DNA of 64,000 bases from an uncultured Collinsella sp. (GTDB taxonomy: Bacteria > Actinomycetota > Coriobacteriia > Coriobacteriales > Coriobacteriaceae). The notes beneath the pieces were generated by a model, which did no database searches, had not been told where the DNA came from, and saw only the letters and a program-made list of their open reading frames with translations. Within the stretch, counting starts at the first letter, position 1, and each line of letters begins with the position of its first letter. The stretch is taken from assembly GCA_937982065.1 (NCBI GenBank), contig CALJMO010000021.1, positions 3,274-67,273 of the forward strand, read 5' to 3'. Shown here in pieces: positions 33,850 to 42,499 of this stretch. Both the position numbers and the translations under genes were made by a program.

Positions 33850-34505
33850 CGGAGGATCCTCACCTTCTTATCGATGTAGTTGCCAATGTGGCTCACCACA
33901 AAGGCCGTGCCCAGATAGCCGAGCGCCGAGATAAAGAACGCGGCGACGCCGCCGAGCGAGCGCGTGTTGATGTAGCTCACCACGCCGGTGAGCTCCTGCG
34001 GTTTAAGCGGCACCTGGCTGCCCAAGGCGGTAGTGAGCATGACGGCGATAAAGAGGTTGGTCATGGGCAGCACGCTCGAGCGCAGAGCCTGCGGAATCAC
34101 GATCTTGGCGAGGATACGGCTGAAGCTCATGCCGAGCGAGCGGGCGGCTTCCACCTGGCCGACGCCGACGGTGTTGATGCCACTCATAAAGTTCTCGGAG
34201 CCAAAGGCCGAGCCCAAAAGGACCGTGGCGACGATAACGCAGGTGCGGTAGGGCAGGACGACCTTGAGCGGCGGCAGCGCATAGACAACGATAATGAGCA
34301 GCGCGATGCCGGGGATGTTACGGAAGACCTGGACATACAGGTCGCCAAAGACGCGCAGCGGCTTGAGCGGCGACACGCGCATCACGGTGACGGCGACGGC
34401 CAGCACCATGGCGATGGCAAACGACTCAAGTGTCATGCCCCAGGTTGCTAGCAGGGCGTCGATATAGTTCTGGCCATAGAGCGACCAGAGCTCGGAGAGA
34501 CTCAT
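33846..34505 (-). CDS. Amino-acid ABC transporter permease (first subunit)
   Basis: The 219-residue permease has five membrane helices and the EAA loop SGINTVGVGQVEAARSLGMSFSRILAKIVIPQA. It is the GluC/GlnP-like partner of the next gene. ATG 34505 follows a CAGGAGGTCC ribosome site. A hairpin in the leader (34530-34555) separates it from the binding-protein gene. Confidence 0.93.
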   Translation of the reverse strand: MSLSELWSLYGQNYIDALLATWGMTLESFAIAMVLAVAVTVMRVSPLKPLRVFGDLYVQVFRNIPGIALLIIVVYALPPLKVVLPYRTCVIVATVLLGSAFGSENFMSGINTVGVGQVEAARSLGMSFSRILAKIVIPQALRSSVLPMTNLFIAVMLTTALGSQVPLKPQELTGVVSYINTRSLGGVAAFFISALGYLGTAFVVSHIGNYIDKKVRILR

Positions 34506-34529
34506 GCGGACCTCCTGCCGGTAAGGAAA

Positions 34530-34555
34530 GGGGCTCCCGTGTGTACGGAAGCCCC
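34530..34555 (-). terminator. Intra-operon hairpin after the binding-protein gene
   Basis: GGGGCTCCCGT (34530-34540) pairs with ACGGAAGCCCC (34545-34555), with one C/A mismatch and a GTGT loop. On the minus strand CCTTTCC follows. In this position it would favour a high level of binding protein over permease, which is normal for importers. Confidence 0.65.
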
Positions 34556-34643
34556 GACAACTCAGTGAGGAAACAGTTTACCGCAATAAAGCGCATCATG
34601 CGTTTCCGTATGGTTTCGTTGCGGCTGTTACCAGGCTCGCTGC

Positions 34644-35639
34644 CTAGGCGCCGATCTCGGGCAGCTCGGGAACATTGGTGTCGCCCGTACGGTCGCCGAT
34701 GCAGATCTGCCACAGCTCAGTCCAGGTGCCGTCGTCCTCGATCTTCTTAAGGAAGTCGTTGACAAAGGCGACGCCGTCGGAATCGAGCGGTAGACCGATG
34801 CCATAGGGCTCCTTGCTGCCGAAGGGCTTGCCGGCGATCTTGTATTTACCGGGCTCGCGGACCAGGGCGCTCTGCTGCATGTTGTTATCGATGACGTAGG
34901 CGTCAACGCGGCCCTGCTGGAGTGCCTGGCGGGCTTCCTCGTCGGTCTTGAACTCCTGCTGGCTGGTCTTGGGGGCGAACTCCTCCAGGATGGCGGGACC
35001 GTTGGAGCCGGACTGGACGGCGACGTTCTTGTCGGCAAGGTCGTCGACGCTCTTGATGTCGTCGTTATCGGCGAGCACCAGGATGGCCTGCTGGGTGTAG
35101 TAGTAGGGACCGGCAAAGGAGACGAGCTTCTTGCGCTCGTCAGTGATGGTGTAGGTGGCAAAGACGGCGTCGACCTGGCCGTTCTGCAGGACGGACTCAC
35201 GCGTGTCCGAGGTCACCTGGGTGATCTCGACCTTGTTCTCGCCCAGAATGTAGTTGGACAGGAGCTGTGCGATACCGGCGTCGAAGCCGCGGGTCTGACC
35301 GTCTTTCTCGTTGAGGAGGGAGAAGAGCGTAGAGGTCTGAACGCCACCGATCTTAAAGACGCCGGCGTTCTTAACGGCCGTCGCCCAGGTGCTGGCGGCG
35401 ATGGCGTCGTTATCGGCTTTGGGACCGTTGCCGACGAGCTTGTCGAATGCCTTGGCATCGAGCGTGGCGGAAACCTCGGTATCCTCGGAGCCCTTGGAGG
35501 AGCCGGCGGCGGAACCCTTGTCGGCCTCGGCGCTGGTGTCGGAGCAGCCGGCAAGACCAAGGCCGGCGACGGTTGCGAAGGTGGCGGCAACGAAGCCGCG
35601 GCGGTCGAGAACGACCTGCTGGGAGAGGTTCTTGCTCAT
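34644..35639 (-). CDS. Glutamate-type amino-acid-binding lipoprotein
   Basis: The 331-residue solute-binding protein has an N-terminal DRRGFVAATFATVAG-LGLAGC signal: twin arginine plus lipobox, so Tat export and a lipid-anchored Cys are likely. A Ser/Gly linker follows, then a family-3 binding domain with GFDAGIAQLLSNYILG, SDTRESVLQNGQVDAVFATYTIT and a Lys/Arg-rich FAGPYYYTQQAILV segment, which resemble GluB of actinobacterial glutamate importers. The exact ligand is not proven. It is the first gene of the importer operon. Confidence 0.92.
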   Translation of the reverse strand: MSKNLSQQVVLDRRGFVAATFATVAGLGLAGCSDTSAEADKGSAAGSSKGSEDTEVSATLDAKAFDKLVGNGPKADNDAIAASTWATAVKNAGVFKIGGVQTSTLFSLLNEKDGQTRGFDAGIAQLLSNYILGENKVEITQVTSDTRESVLQNGQVDAVFATYTITDERKKLVSFAGPYYYTQQAILVLADNDDIKSVDDLADKNVAVQSGSNGPAILEEFAPKTSQQEFKTDEEARQALQQGRVDAYVIDNNMQQSALVREPGKYKIAGKPFGSKEPYGIGLPLDSDGVAFVNDFLKKIEDDGTWTELWQICIGDRTGDTNVPELPEIGA

Positions 35640-35682
35640 GGTAGAACACCTTTCTCAATAAAATCCCTAGCGGTTGAGTAGA

Positions 35683-35712
35683 GTTATACCCTATCGCGCT
35701 CAAATGGGTCAA
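35683..35712 (-). promoter_or_regulatory. Promoter of the amino-acid importer operon
   Basis: On the minus strand TTGACC (35712-35707) is spaced 18 bases from TATAAC (35688-35683), 44 bases ahead of the binding-protein start. This is a good sigma-70-type match. Confidence 0.65.
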
Positions 35713-35752
35713 CACGAAATAACTCAGAAACATACTTACCTTATGGGTAATT

Positions 35753-35791
35753 CTACCTACCAAAAAGGGACAGGCACCTTTGTGGTGGTTC
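35753..35791 (+). repeat. Hybrid AAAGGGAC repeat
   Basis: CTACCAAAAAGGGACAGG, as in the dispersed family, is followed by CACCTTTGTGGTGGTT, as in the palindrome at 61565. This single copy therefore joins the left part of one repeat type to the right part of another. Confidence 0.6.
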
Positions 35792-35823
35792 TGACCGATG
35801 CAGCGGCATGCCTTGCTGTTTTG

Positions 35824-36039
35824 TCTCGATCTGTAACATTTGCAGCCATTTTTGCCGAGTGACTGTTACAGATCGAGATTTTCTCTTCAGGGGAATTCGA
35901 ATGTCTCGATCTGTAACAGTTAGACGGTCAAAAGGTCCCTATCTGTTACAGATTGAGACAAAGGTCAGGGACTAAGACGTCTTGTCTAGATCTGTAACAG
36001 TTAGACGGGAATTCGGGCCATGGATGTTACAGATTGAGA
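35824..36039. repeat. Three tandem palindromes of about 80-bp period
   Basis: Each unit pairs TCTCGATCTGTAACA (or TCTAG...) with TGTTACAGAT(C/T)GAGA. The left arms start at 35824, 35904 and 35985; the right arms end at 35878, 35958 and 36039. Units 2 and 3 also share GTAACAGTTAGACGG and a GGGAATTCG phrase. This fills most of the 456-base gap between the importer promoter and dxs, which has no gene. Confidence 0.85.
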
Positions 36040-36060
36040 TAATCGCGTCGCGAAAACAAA

Positions 36061-36093
36061 AACCTCCGCAGGGGTGCTTCCCTTGCGGAGGTT
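36061..36093 (-). terminator. Terminator after dxs
   Basis: AACCTCCGCAGGGG pairs with CCCTTGCGGAGGTT, and on the minus strand the stem is followed by TTTTTGTTTT. It begins just beyond the dxs stop at 36096. Confidence 0.85.
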
Positions 36094-36095
36094 TT

Positions 36096-37877
36096 TTACT
36101 CGTTGAGTAGCCTTACGGCTTCGGCTGCCATGTTCTCGACCGTCATGCCGTTCTGGGCGAGCAGCTCGTTGGGGTCGTAGCGGTCGGGGAAACCCTTGGC
36201 GATGCCGAAGGTGCGCGTGCGCACTGGCGTGCAGGCCAAGTAGCACGCGACGCGCTCGCCCCAGCCGCCGTCCAAGATGCCGTCCTCGAGGGTGACAACA
36301 ACGCGATGCTCGGCGGCAAGGCTATCGAGGAACTCACGGTCGAGCTCGGCTGCAAAGCGAGGGTTGACGAGCGTGGCCTCGATGCCGTACTCGGCAGTCA
36401 GACGGTTTGCCACGCGCTCACCCAGCTCAAAGAAATCGCCAAGCGCGAGCACGGCAACGTCGCGGCCCTGACGCACCACGTTGTAGCGAACGGCGCTGTA
36501 GCCGGTGTCTTCGGCGGGCGCAAGGTCGGGGCGGCTTACCAGGCCGATGCCCGGTACGCGAATCGCCACAGGATGCTCGCGATGGTCGAGCGACCAGCTC
36601 AGCATGGACAGGTATTCCTCCATGCAGGAAGGCGCCAGGTAACGCATATTGGGGAGAGCGCCCAGCATGGAAATATCAAAGAACGAAAGATGCGTCTCGG
36701 ACGTGGTGCCAAAGATCGACGCACCAAACACCAGGATGGTTGCGGGGGCGTCGTTGAGGCACAGGTCGTGCCACAGCTCGTCGTAGGCGCGCTGCAAAAA
36801 CGTGCCGTACACACCAAAGACTGGCTTGGCGCCCGAGCGCGCAAGCGCGGTGGCAAAGGTCACAGCGTGCTCCTCGGCAATGCCCACATCGACGAACTGT
36901 TTGCCGGCGGCAGCGCGAAGCTCGGGTGTAAAGCCCATGATGTAGGGCGTGGCGGCCGTGATGCCAACGACCTGCGGATCGCGCTCGATGGCGGCGCTGA
37001 GCGCCTCGCCCGTAATATCGGCATAGGTGCGCGGTGCGGGCTCGCTCGGATGGCCCGGGCAGAGCTTGCGGCCGGTCGCCATGTCAAAGGGCCCTACGTG
37101 ATGCCAGCGCTCGGGGTCGTTTTGGGCTGGCTCAAAGCCCATGCCCTTGGCGGTCGAGACGTGCAGCACGATGGGGTGGTCGATGTCGCGCAGCTCCTGC
37201 AGCGCGTCGACGAGGGCCAACACATCGTTACCGGCGTCCAGATAGCGGTAATCGAGCCCCATCGCGCGGAAAACGTTGCGCTCACAGGTACCGTTGCTGG
37301 CGCGCAGCTCGGCCAGATTGCGATACAGGCCGCCATGGTTCTCGGCAATGGACTGGTCGTTATCGTTGACGATGATGATCAGGTTGCTATCGAGTTCGGC
37401 CGCATTGTTAAAGCCCTCAAACGCCAAGCCGCCCGAAAGCGAGCCGTCGCCAATAACAGTAATGACGTTATACGTGTCGCCCGCCAGGTCGCGCGCGTGG
37501 GCAAGGCCGCAGCCCAGGCTCACCGACGTGGAGGTATGGCCCATGGCGAACAGGTCGTGCTCGGACTCGTCGGGATTGGCAAAGCCAGAAGCTTCACCAT
37601 AACGCTCCGGATCGATATAAGTGTACGCGCGCCCGGTCAGCGCCTTGTGGGCGTAGGTCTGGTGCGAAACGTCAAAGACAATTTTGTCGGTGGGGGAGTT
37701 AAACACGCGATGAAGCGCAACCGTAAGCTCAACGACGCCCAAGTTGGGGGCAACGTGTCCGCCGACAGCGGCGGAGCTTTCGAGGATTGCCTGACGGATC
37801 TCGCCGCAGAGCAGCGGAAGCTCGGCGCGGTCGAGAGCCTTGACGTCCTCGGGCGTTGTCGTTTGCGTAAGCAGCAT
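36096..37877 (-). CDS. dxs: 1-deoxy-D-xylulose-5-phosphate synthase
   Basis: This thiamine-diphosphate enzyme condenses pyruvate and glyceraldehyde 3-phosphate, the first step of the non-mevalonate isoprenoid pathway. The 593-residue protein has DVSHQTYAHKALTGR, the ThDP/Mg motif VIGDGSLSGGLAFEGFNNA ending in IVNDNDQSI, the transketolase-like VDVGIAEEHAVTFA segment and a C-terminal LEDGILDGGWGE region. It is slightly shorter than the usual 620. No other isoprenoid gene is adjacent. Confidence 0.95.
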   Translation of the reverse strand: MLLTQTTTPEDVKALDRAELPLLCGEIRQAILESSAAVGGHVAPNLGVVELTVALHRVFNSPTDKIVFDVSHQTYAHKALTGRAYTYIDPERYGEASGFANPDESEHDLFAMGHTSTSVSLGCGLAHARDLAGDTYNVITVIGDGSLSGGLAFEGFNNAAELDSNLIIIVNDNDQSIAENHGGLYRNLAELRASNGTCERNVFRAMGLDYRYLDAGNDVLALVDALQELRDIDHPIVLHVSTAKGMGFEPAQNDPERWHHVGPFDMATGRKLCPGHPSEPAPRTYADITGEALSAAIERDPQVVGITAATPYIMGFTPELRAAAGKQFVDVGIAEEHAVTFATALARSGAKPVFGVYGTFLQRAYDELWHDLCLNDAPATILVFGASIFGTTSETHLSFFDISMLGALPNMRYLAPSCMEEYLSMLSWSLDHREHPVAIRVPGIGLVSRPDLAPAEDTGYSAVRYNVVRQGRDVAVLALGDFFELGERVANRLTAEYGIEATLVNPRFAAELDREFLDSLAAEHRVVVTLEDGILDGGWGERVACYLACTPVRTRTFGIAKGFPDRYDPNELLAQNGMTVENMAAEAVRLLNE

Positions 37878-38105
37878 CGTTGTGGGTTACTCCATGCGAA
37901 TCGAGCGCCGGCGCTCCCTCGGCCGGCACAATTGCACAAAACAGTCTCGCACATTTTGGCGTTTGATATGTGACGGCGGCGCGGTAATTCGCCAACTGGC
38001 GGGGCAAAACGTTTTGTCCGATGCCATACTGGTAGATTCGATGATGATTTTATTCCATGCGTGCAGGCCGTGGCTTGTCGCCGTGAGTCGCTGGAAGGAG
38101 GCAGC

Positions 38106-38642
38106 ATGTCCGATGTCGTTCGTGCCGAGAAAATCGCGTGCGAAGTAGACCATGCTGCCCGTCAACTGGCACAGGCGGGCCGTCTGGGCCTGACGCGCGA
38201 GTTTATCCAGCATGGCGATGTGACGGTGTATACGCATGTGACCTCGGTGGCGCGGGCAAGTCTGTCCTTTGCCGAGCGCCTGGGCCGCGTCGGTGTCTCT
38301 GTCGACCGCGCCTCGTTGCTGCGCGGAGCCTTGTTACACGATTACTTTCTCTATGACTGGCACGATCCCGACCCAAGCCATCGGCTGCATGGCTTTCGCC
38401 ACCCGTTTTTTGCCCTGGCGCGTGCCGAAGAGGATTTTGAGCTGACGCCGCGCGAGCGGAATATCATCGCGCGCCATATGTTTCCGCTGGTGCCGGTGCC
38501 GCCGACGTGTCGTGAGGCATGGATTGTGTGCCTGGCGGATAAATGGTGTGCGCTGCGCGAGACGGTCGCCGGCCGCCTGCCGCGCAAGGACGAGGCGGAC
38601 GATGGCATGAGTGGCGAATCGAGCGAAAAGAGGAGAGGGTAG
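38106..38642 (+). CDS. HD-domain protein
   Basis: The 178-residue protein has a metal-dependent phosphohydrolase pattern: FIQHGDVTVYTHV, LLRGALLHDYFLYDWHD (the HD pair) and ITPR-like NIIARHMFPLVPVPPTCREAWIVCLADKWCALRE with a second metal Asp. Such small HD proteins are predicted nucleotide or phosphoester hydrolases. The frame is open to 38061, but ATG 38106 follows GGAAGGAGGCAG. It is followed after three bases by the CmpB-like gene, so the two are co-transcribed. Confidence 0.85.
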   Translation: MSDVVRAEKIACEVDHAARQLAQAGRLGLTREFIQHGDVTVYTHVTSVARASLSFAERLGRVGVSVDRASLLRGALLHDYFLYDWHDPDPSHRLHGFRHPFFALARAEEDFELTPRERNIIARHMFPLVPVPPTCREAWIVCLADKWCALRETVAGRLPRKDEADDGMSGESSEKRRG

Positions 38643-38645
38643 ACG

Positions 38646-39665
38646 GTGGGGACCGCGATCGACATGGCATTTGACGGCGCGACGCTTGCCGCCTGTCCGC
38701 TTTCGGCGCTGGTGCTCTCGTTCGCCTTCTACGGTTTCTGCGGCTGGGCATGGGAATCGACAGTCTGCGCCATGCTCAACCACGGGCGCTTTGCCAACAG
38801 CGGCTTTTTGCTGGGACCGTGCTGCCCCATCTATGGCGCGGGCGGCATTGCCTGCTGGCTGCTGTTGCGCGGAATTCCTGACGCGTCGAGCCAGTTTGTC
38901 GCCGCGGCGCTTGTGTGCAGCGTAATCGAGTACAGTGTGGGCCTCCTATTGGAAAAGACAACAGGCGCTCGCTTTTGGGACTATTCGCACCTGCCGTTTA
39001 ACCTGCACGGACGCATCTGCCTGTACTGGGCCTGCGCGTTTGGCTTGGGTGCGTTGTGCATTTGCCGCGTAGTGGAACCGGCGGTGTTGGGCTTGCTCGA
39101 CCATTTGCCGGTGCTGATTGTGCGGCTGTTCGCCTTTATCGTCGCGGTCGCGATGATGGTCGACGCGGCATGCTCTTTGGCCAGTTGGCGCCGCCTGTCC
39201 GATCAGCTGGAGTGTGTGCGTGCCGACCTTGCCGACCGCATCAATGAGTCGCTTGCCGATGCGTCTGACTCCATGCTCGAACGTATTCCCGATTCGGCGA
39301 TTGACTCGGTGGCGCAGACGCATATCCGCAGCCGTGCCGTTAACGCGTGGCTGGCGGAGCTGGGCGACGCGACGCTCGATGCCCTTCGTGAGAAGGCTTC
39401 GATGCCGACGTTTATCTCGGATGGTGCTCGCGGCCTGGCGCTCGCTGCCCGCCGCGTGGCCGATGCCGCGCCGAGCATGCCGCGTCCGTCGCTCAGCCGT
39501 CGCCTTGCCGGTAAGCGCATGAGCCGTCCGGTACCGAGCGTGTCACTCAGTCGTCGTGACCTGCGCTTTTTCAATGCCTTCCCGCGTCTGCGCATCAATC
39601 GCTACGAAGGTGTCATTCGAGCAACTAATCTCCGCGACCGCGCCCACGAGCTGTTTCGGCACTAG
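38646..39665 (+). CDS. Putative ABC transporter permease of the CmpB (type IV) family
   Basis: The 339-residue protein begins with four to five membrane helices (about 12-170) carrying the family's FYGFCGWAWESTVCAML, NSGFLLGPCCPIYGAGG and EKTTGARFWDYSHLPFNLHGRICL motifs. The second half is a soluble, basic tail with SLSRRLAGKRMSRP repeats. Despite the family name no ATPase is known to pair with it; its role is unknown. The GTG at 38646 gives tight coupling to the HD gene; ATG 38664 is an alternative. Confidence 0.78.
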   Translation: MGTAIDMAFDGATLAACPLSALVLSFAFYGFCGWAWESTVCAMLNHGRFANSGFLLGPCCPIYGAGGIACWLLLRGIPDASSQFVAAALVCSVIEYSVGLLLEKTTGARFWDYSHLPFNLHGRICLYWACAFGLGALCICRVVEPAVLGLLDHLPVLIVRLFAFIVAVAMMVDAACSLASWRRLSDQLECVRADLADRINESLADASDSMLERIPDSAIDSVAQTHIRSRAVNAWLAELGDATLDALREKASMPTFISDGARGLALAARRVADAAPSMPRPSLSRRLAGKRMSRPVPSVSLSRRDLRFFNAFPRLRINRYEGVIRATNLRDRAHELFRH

Positions 39666-39863
39666 CCGGGACGGGCGCGCTCACGCCTCCCTTGCTCGCG
39701 TATTTCCCGTTCGTTTCGCGCCCGTTGCTGCGTCGTTTCCAAGATTGCGGCACCGTTTCCATTCGACAACGCAGCGTTTAACAGCGCCGTATCTGGTCTA
39801 CACCAGTTGCCCCTCGGCCGCATAATGGGCGCCGACAACGTTCATGCGACCAAGGGGGAGCGA

Positions 39864-41141
39864 ATGTACGATACGGGATCGACAACGTTTATGCTCATCT
39901 GCACCATGCTCGTGTTTTTAATGACACCGGGTCTGGCGTTTTTCTATGGCGGTCTGTCTAGGCGCAAAAATGTCATCAACACCATGCTCATGTGCTTTGG
40001 CGCCATTGGTCTGGTTGGTGTGCTGTGGATTGTTGCCGGCTGGTCGCTGGCCTACGGCGGCGACGGTTCCAGCCCGTTTATTGGAGGCCTTGACCAGCTG
40101 CTGTGCCTGCCGGTGCTCGGCCAGGTGCTGCAGGCGGCCGAGGGCAATGCCGCGGACGGTGCCGTCTACCCTCAGGTCATCAACATCGCCTTCCAAATGG
40201 CTTTTGCCATGATCACGGCTGCTATCGTCACGGGCAGCCTGGCCGGCCGCGTTAAGTTTGGGGCCATGACGGCCTTCCTGGGCATTTGGCTGCTCGTGGT
40301 CTATGCGCCGCTCGCCCACATGGTTTGGGGCGGCGAGGGCTCCTTTATCGGCGACATTATCGGCGCGCTCGACTTTGCCGGTGGCGACGTGGTGCACATC
40401 TCGTCCGGTCTCACGGGTCTGATTCTTTGCTTAATGCTCGGCCGTCGTCGCGGCTTTGGCATGGTGAGCTACCGTCCGCATAACGTGCCGTTTGTGGCGC
40501 TGGGCGCCGGGCTGCTTTGGTTTGGCTGGTTTGGCTTTAACGGCGGCAGCGAGTTTAAGGCCGACGCCGTGGCGGCGCTTGCCATCCTCAACACCGTGAC
40601 GGCCAGCGCGGCGGGCATGGTCTCGTGGCTTGTCGTCGAGCGCGTGCATACCGGTCGCCCCACGCTGGTGGGTGCCAGCACCGGTTTGGTTGCGGGCCTT
40701 GTGGTGGTCACGCCCGGCGCGGGCTTTGTCGAGCCGTGGGCGGCGCTGGTCATGGGCCTGATCGTCTCGCCCGTTTGCTACCTGGCTATTAGCCATCTCA
40801 AGACCAAGTTTGGCTACGACGATGCGCTCGACGCGTTCGGTTGCCACGGCGTTGGCGGCATCTTGGGCGGCGTGCTCACGGGTTTGTTCTGCGTGCCGGA
40901 GCTTTCGTGGACCGGTAAGGGAGGCCTGTTCTACACGGGCGACGTGTCGCTGCTCATCTCGCAGATTTTGGGCATTGTGGTGACGGTCGCTCTTGTGCTG
41001 GTGCTCGACTTGGTGATCGCCACGGCGGTCAAGGCGCTGTTCCACGGAAGCCTGCGTGTGGACGAGGCTGACGAGGCGCTGGGCCTGGATGCGAGTCAAC
41101 ACGGCGAGAGCGCGTATCCTTCGTTCTCTGGGCTCGATTAG
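39864..41141 (+). CDS. amt: Ammonium transporter
   Basis: The 425-residue Amt/Mep/Rh channel has about 11 membrane helices. Diagnostic segments are MTPGLAFFYGGLSRRKNVINTM near the start, VYAPLAHMVWGGEGSF with the DFAGGDVVHISSG signature, and DAFGCHGVGGILGG, which carry the twin pore histidines. The frame is open from 39807, but ATG 39864 follows AGGGGGAG. A P-II gene follows 196 bases downstream, so uptake is probably gated by P-II binding, as in amtB-glnK pairs. Confidence 0.95.
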   Translation: MYDTGSTTFMLICTMLVFLMTPGLAFFYGGLSRRKNVINTMLMCFGAIGLVGVLWIVAGWSLAYGGDGSSPFIGGLDQLLCLPVLGQVLQAAEGNAADGAVYPQVINIAFQMAFAMITAAIVTGSLAGRVKFGAMTAFLGIWLLVVYAPLAHMVWGGEGSFIGDIIGALDFAGGDVVHISSGLTGLILCLMLGRRRGFGMVSYRPHNVPFVALGAGLLWFGWFGFNGGSEFKADAVAALAILNTVTASAAGMVSWLVVERVHTGRPTLVGASTGLVAGLVVVTPGAGFVEPWAALVMGLIVSPVCYLAISHLKTKFGYDDALDAFGCHGVGGILGGVLTGLFCVPELSWTGKGGLFYTGDVSLLISQILGIVVTVALVLVLDLVIATAVKALFHGSLRVDEADEALGLDASQHGESAYPSFSGLD

Positions 41142-41153
41142 CAGCACGGCTTT

Positions 41154-41298
41154 CCCAGGCACCCGACCTTGCCCTTCAAACCGTCGCGCGGCTTCCCCAG
41201 GCACCGCACCTTGGGTTTCAAACCGTCGCTTGCGTACAAAAGTACGCGGCGCTCCTCTTTCAACCCAATCTGCGGCACCTGGGAAACCCGCGTCATTG
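41154..41298. repeat. Direct and inverted repeats between amt and the P-II gene
   Basis: Two direct repeats of about 41 bases (CCCAGGCACC...CTTCAAACCGTCGC at 41154 and CCCAGGCACC...TTTCAAACCGTCGC at 41196) lie after amt. The second also pairs with AACCCAATCTGCGGCACCTG near 41270-41290, with complementary changes in the stem and an inner GCGTAC-AAAA-GTACGC hairpin. It may end or attenuate the amt transcript. Confidence 0.6.
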
Positions 41299-41337
41299 AA
41301 TGGCAATTCATTTCTTTATTAAAGAGAGGAATTCAAT

Positions 41338-41676
41338 ATGAAAAAGATCACGGCTATCGTGCGCCAGGAAAAGCTCGAGGTTCTCAAAGACGCGCTGTTT
41401 GCTGCCGATGTTCGTGGTATGACTATCAACCAGGTGCAGGGCTGCGGTGCGCAACATGGCTGGAAGGAATACGTGCGCGGCAACGAGTTGCTTGTTAACA
41501 CGATCCCTAAGGTGCAGTTCACGCTCATTTGTGCCGATGAGCATGTCGACGGCATTGTCGAGATTATCTGCAACGCTGCTCGCACCGGAGCCGTCGGCGA
41601 CGGCAAGATCTGGGTCGAGCCGGTCGAGGAAGTCATCCGCATCCGTACCGGCGAACACGGCCCCGCCGCGGTGTAG
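41338..41676 (+). CDS. glnK: P-II nitrogen regulatory protein
   Basis: The 112-residue trimeric signal protein senses ATP/ADP and 2-oxoglutarate and would block or open Amt. It starts MKKITAIVRQEKLEVLKDAL and keeps the nucleotide-binding TGAVGDGKIWV segment. The T-loop reads GCGAQHGWKEYVRGNELLVN, so position 51, the uridylylated or adenylylated Tyr in proteobacteria and actinobacteria, is Leu, and position 46 is Val. Control by covalent modification at Tyr51 is therefore not possible. ATG 41338 follows AGAGAGGAATTC. Confidence 0.93.
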   Translation: MKKITAIVRQEKLEVLKDALFAADVRGMTINQVQGCGAQHGWKEYVRGNELLVNTIPKVQFTLICADEHVDGIVEIICNAARTGAVGDGKIWVEPVEEVIRIRTGEHGPAAV

Positions 41677-41750
41677 AATCGACCGCCTGCCATCCGCAAC
41701 GTTAAAATACTGCAATGAGGCACAAGACTTGCGTTGCGGATGGACAGATT

Positions 41751-42413
41751 ATGGGGCGTAATAAATATCCCGAGGAGACAGTCGCGAAGATTCTCGACGC
41801 GGCGCTGGAGCTATTCTGCGCACAGGGTTATGAGGGGACGAGCATTCAAGATATCGTCGACCGCCTCGATGGCATGACCAAGGGTGCTGTCTATCATCAC
41901 TTTAAGAGCAAAGAAGAGATTTTCAACGCCGCATTTGATCGGGCAATGGCTCCGATTGTTGAGCGCCGCCGCGCGACACTCGGTGCTGGCAATATGACGG
42001 GAGCCCAAAAGCTCAAGCGACTGTACGCGCCCGAGTCTGTCGTTCCGCAAATTGAGCTATGGGCACGCATGCATCCTGCGGCAGATCCGGTAAAAAGCTC
42101 GCGTCTACTGGCGATGCAGTACCAGGGCTCGTTCGACGAGTCGGCCGATGGCTGTCTTTTGCCAGTGATCGAGGAGGGCATCGCCGACGGCTCCATTGCG
42201 TGCAAATGCCCGCGCGAAGCGGCTGAGGCCGTATCGTTGTTGGCGAATCTTTGGCTGCTGCCGCTGTTCCGTCCGCTCGAGACCAAGGATCGAATGCTCG
42301 CTCGCGCGCAATGTTTGGCGCAGATGGCGGCCGCGGTGGGGCTCGATTTGGGTAATGAAGTGCTCCAGACAACGGCTCAGATTTGGGACGTATGGAACCG
42401 TGCTGGGTGGTAA
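41751..42413 (+). CDS. TetR-family regulator of the adjacent MFS gene
   Basis: The 220-residue protein has a TetR helix-turn-helix at about 10-56 (VAKILDAALELFCAQGYEGTSIQDIVDRL, then TKGAVYHHFKSKEEIF) and a ligand domain of unknown specificity. ATG 41751 gives the normal TetR length; ATG 41715 would add 12 residues. It precedes the MFS gene, with two copies of an operator-like motif in between, so it probably represses drug efflux. Confidence 0.88.
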   Translation: MGRNKYPEETVAKILDAALELFCAQGYEGTSIQDIVDRLDGMTKGAVYHHFKSKEEIFNAAFDRAMAPIVERRRATLGAGNMTGAQKLKRLYAPESVVPQIELWARMHPAADPVKSSRLLAMQYQGSFDESADGCLLPVIEEGIADGSIACKCPREAAEAVSLLANLWLLPLFRPLETKDRMLARAQCLAQMAAAVGLDLGNEVLQTTAQIWDVWNRAGW

Positions 42414-42418
42414 TATAG

Positions 42419-42499
42419 ATACTGACGGTATGTAATTGATTTGTAAGGGTAGCCACGGCTGCCCTTTTCAAGTCATTAAATACATACTAATGGTATGTA
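42419..42499 (+). promoter_or_regulatory. Two TetR-operator-like sites
   Basis: ATACTGACGGTATGTA at 42419-42434 and ATACTAATGGTATGTA at 42484-42499 share 14 of 16 bases; the second extends to the palindrome TACATAC-TAATG-GTATGTA (42481-42499). They flank the leader of the MFS gene and begin six bases after the tetR stop. A regulator dimer at each site would block the MFS promoter. Confidence 0.7.

Noticed and set aside
35824..36039. CRISPR-like array
   Set aside because: Only three units, each a palindrome with an unequal inner part, and no cas genes; the direct repeat is not separated by unique spacers of constant length.
36306..37973. A 555-codon plus-strand open frame opposite dxs
   Set aside because: The dxs protein on the minus strand has full family motifs; the plus-strand product has none.
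41154..41236. Tandem riboswitch before the P-II gene
   Set aside because: The two direct repeats do not form a fold I recognise, and the downstream inverted repeat looks like a transcript end of amt.
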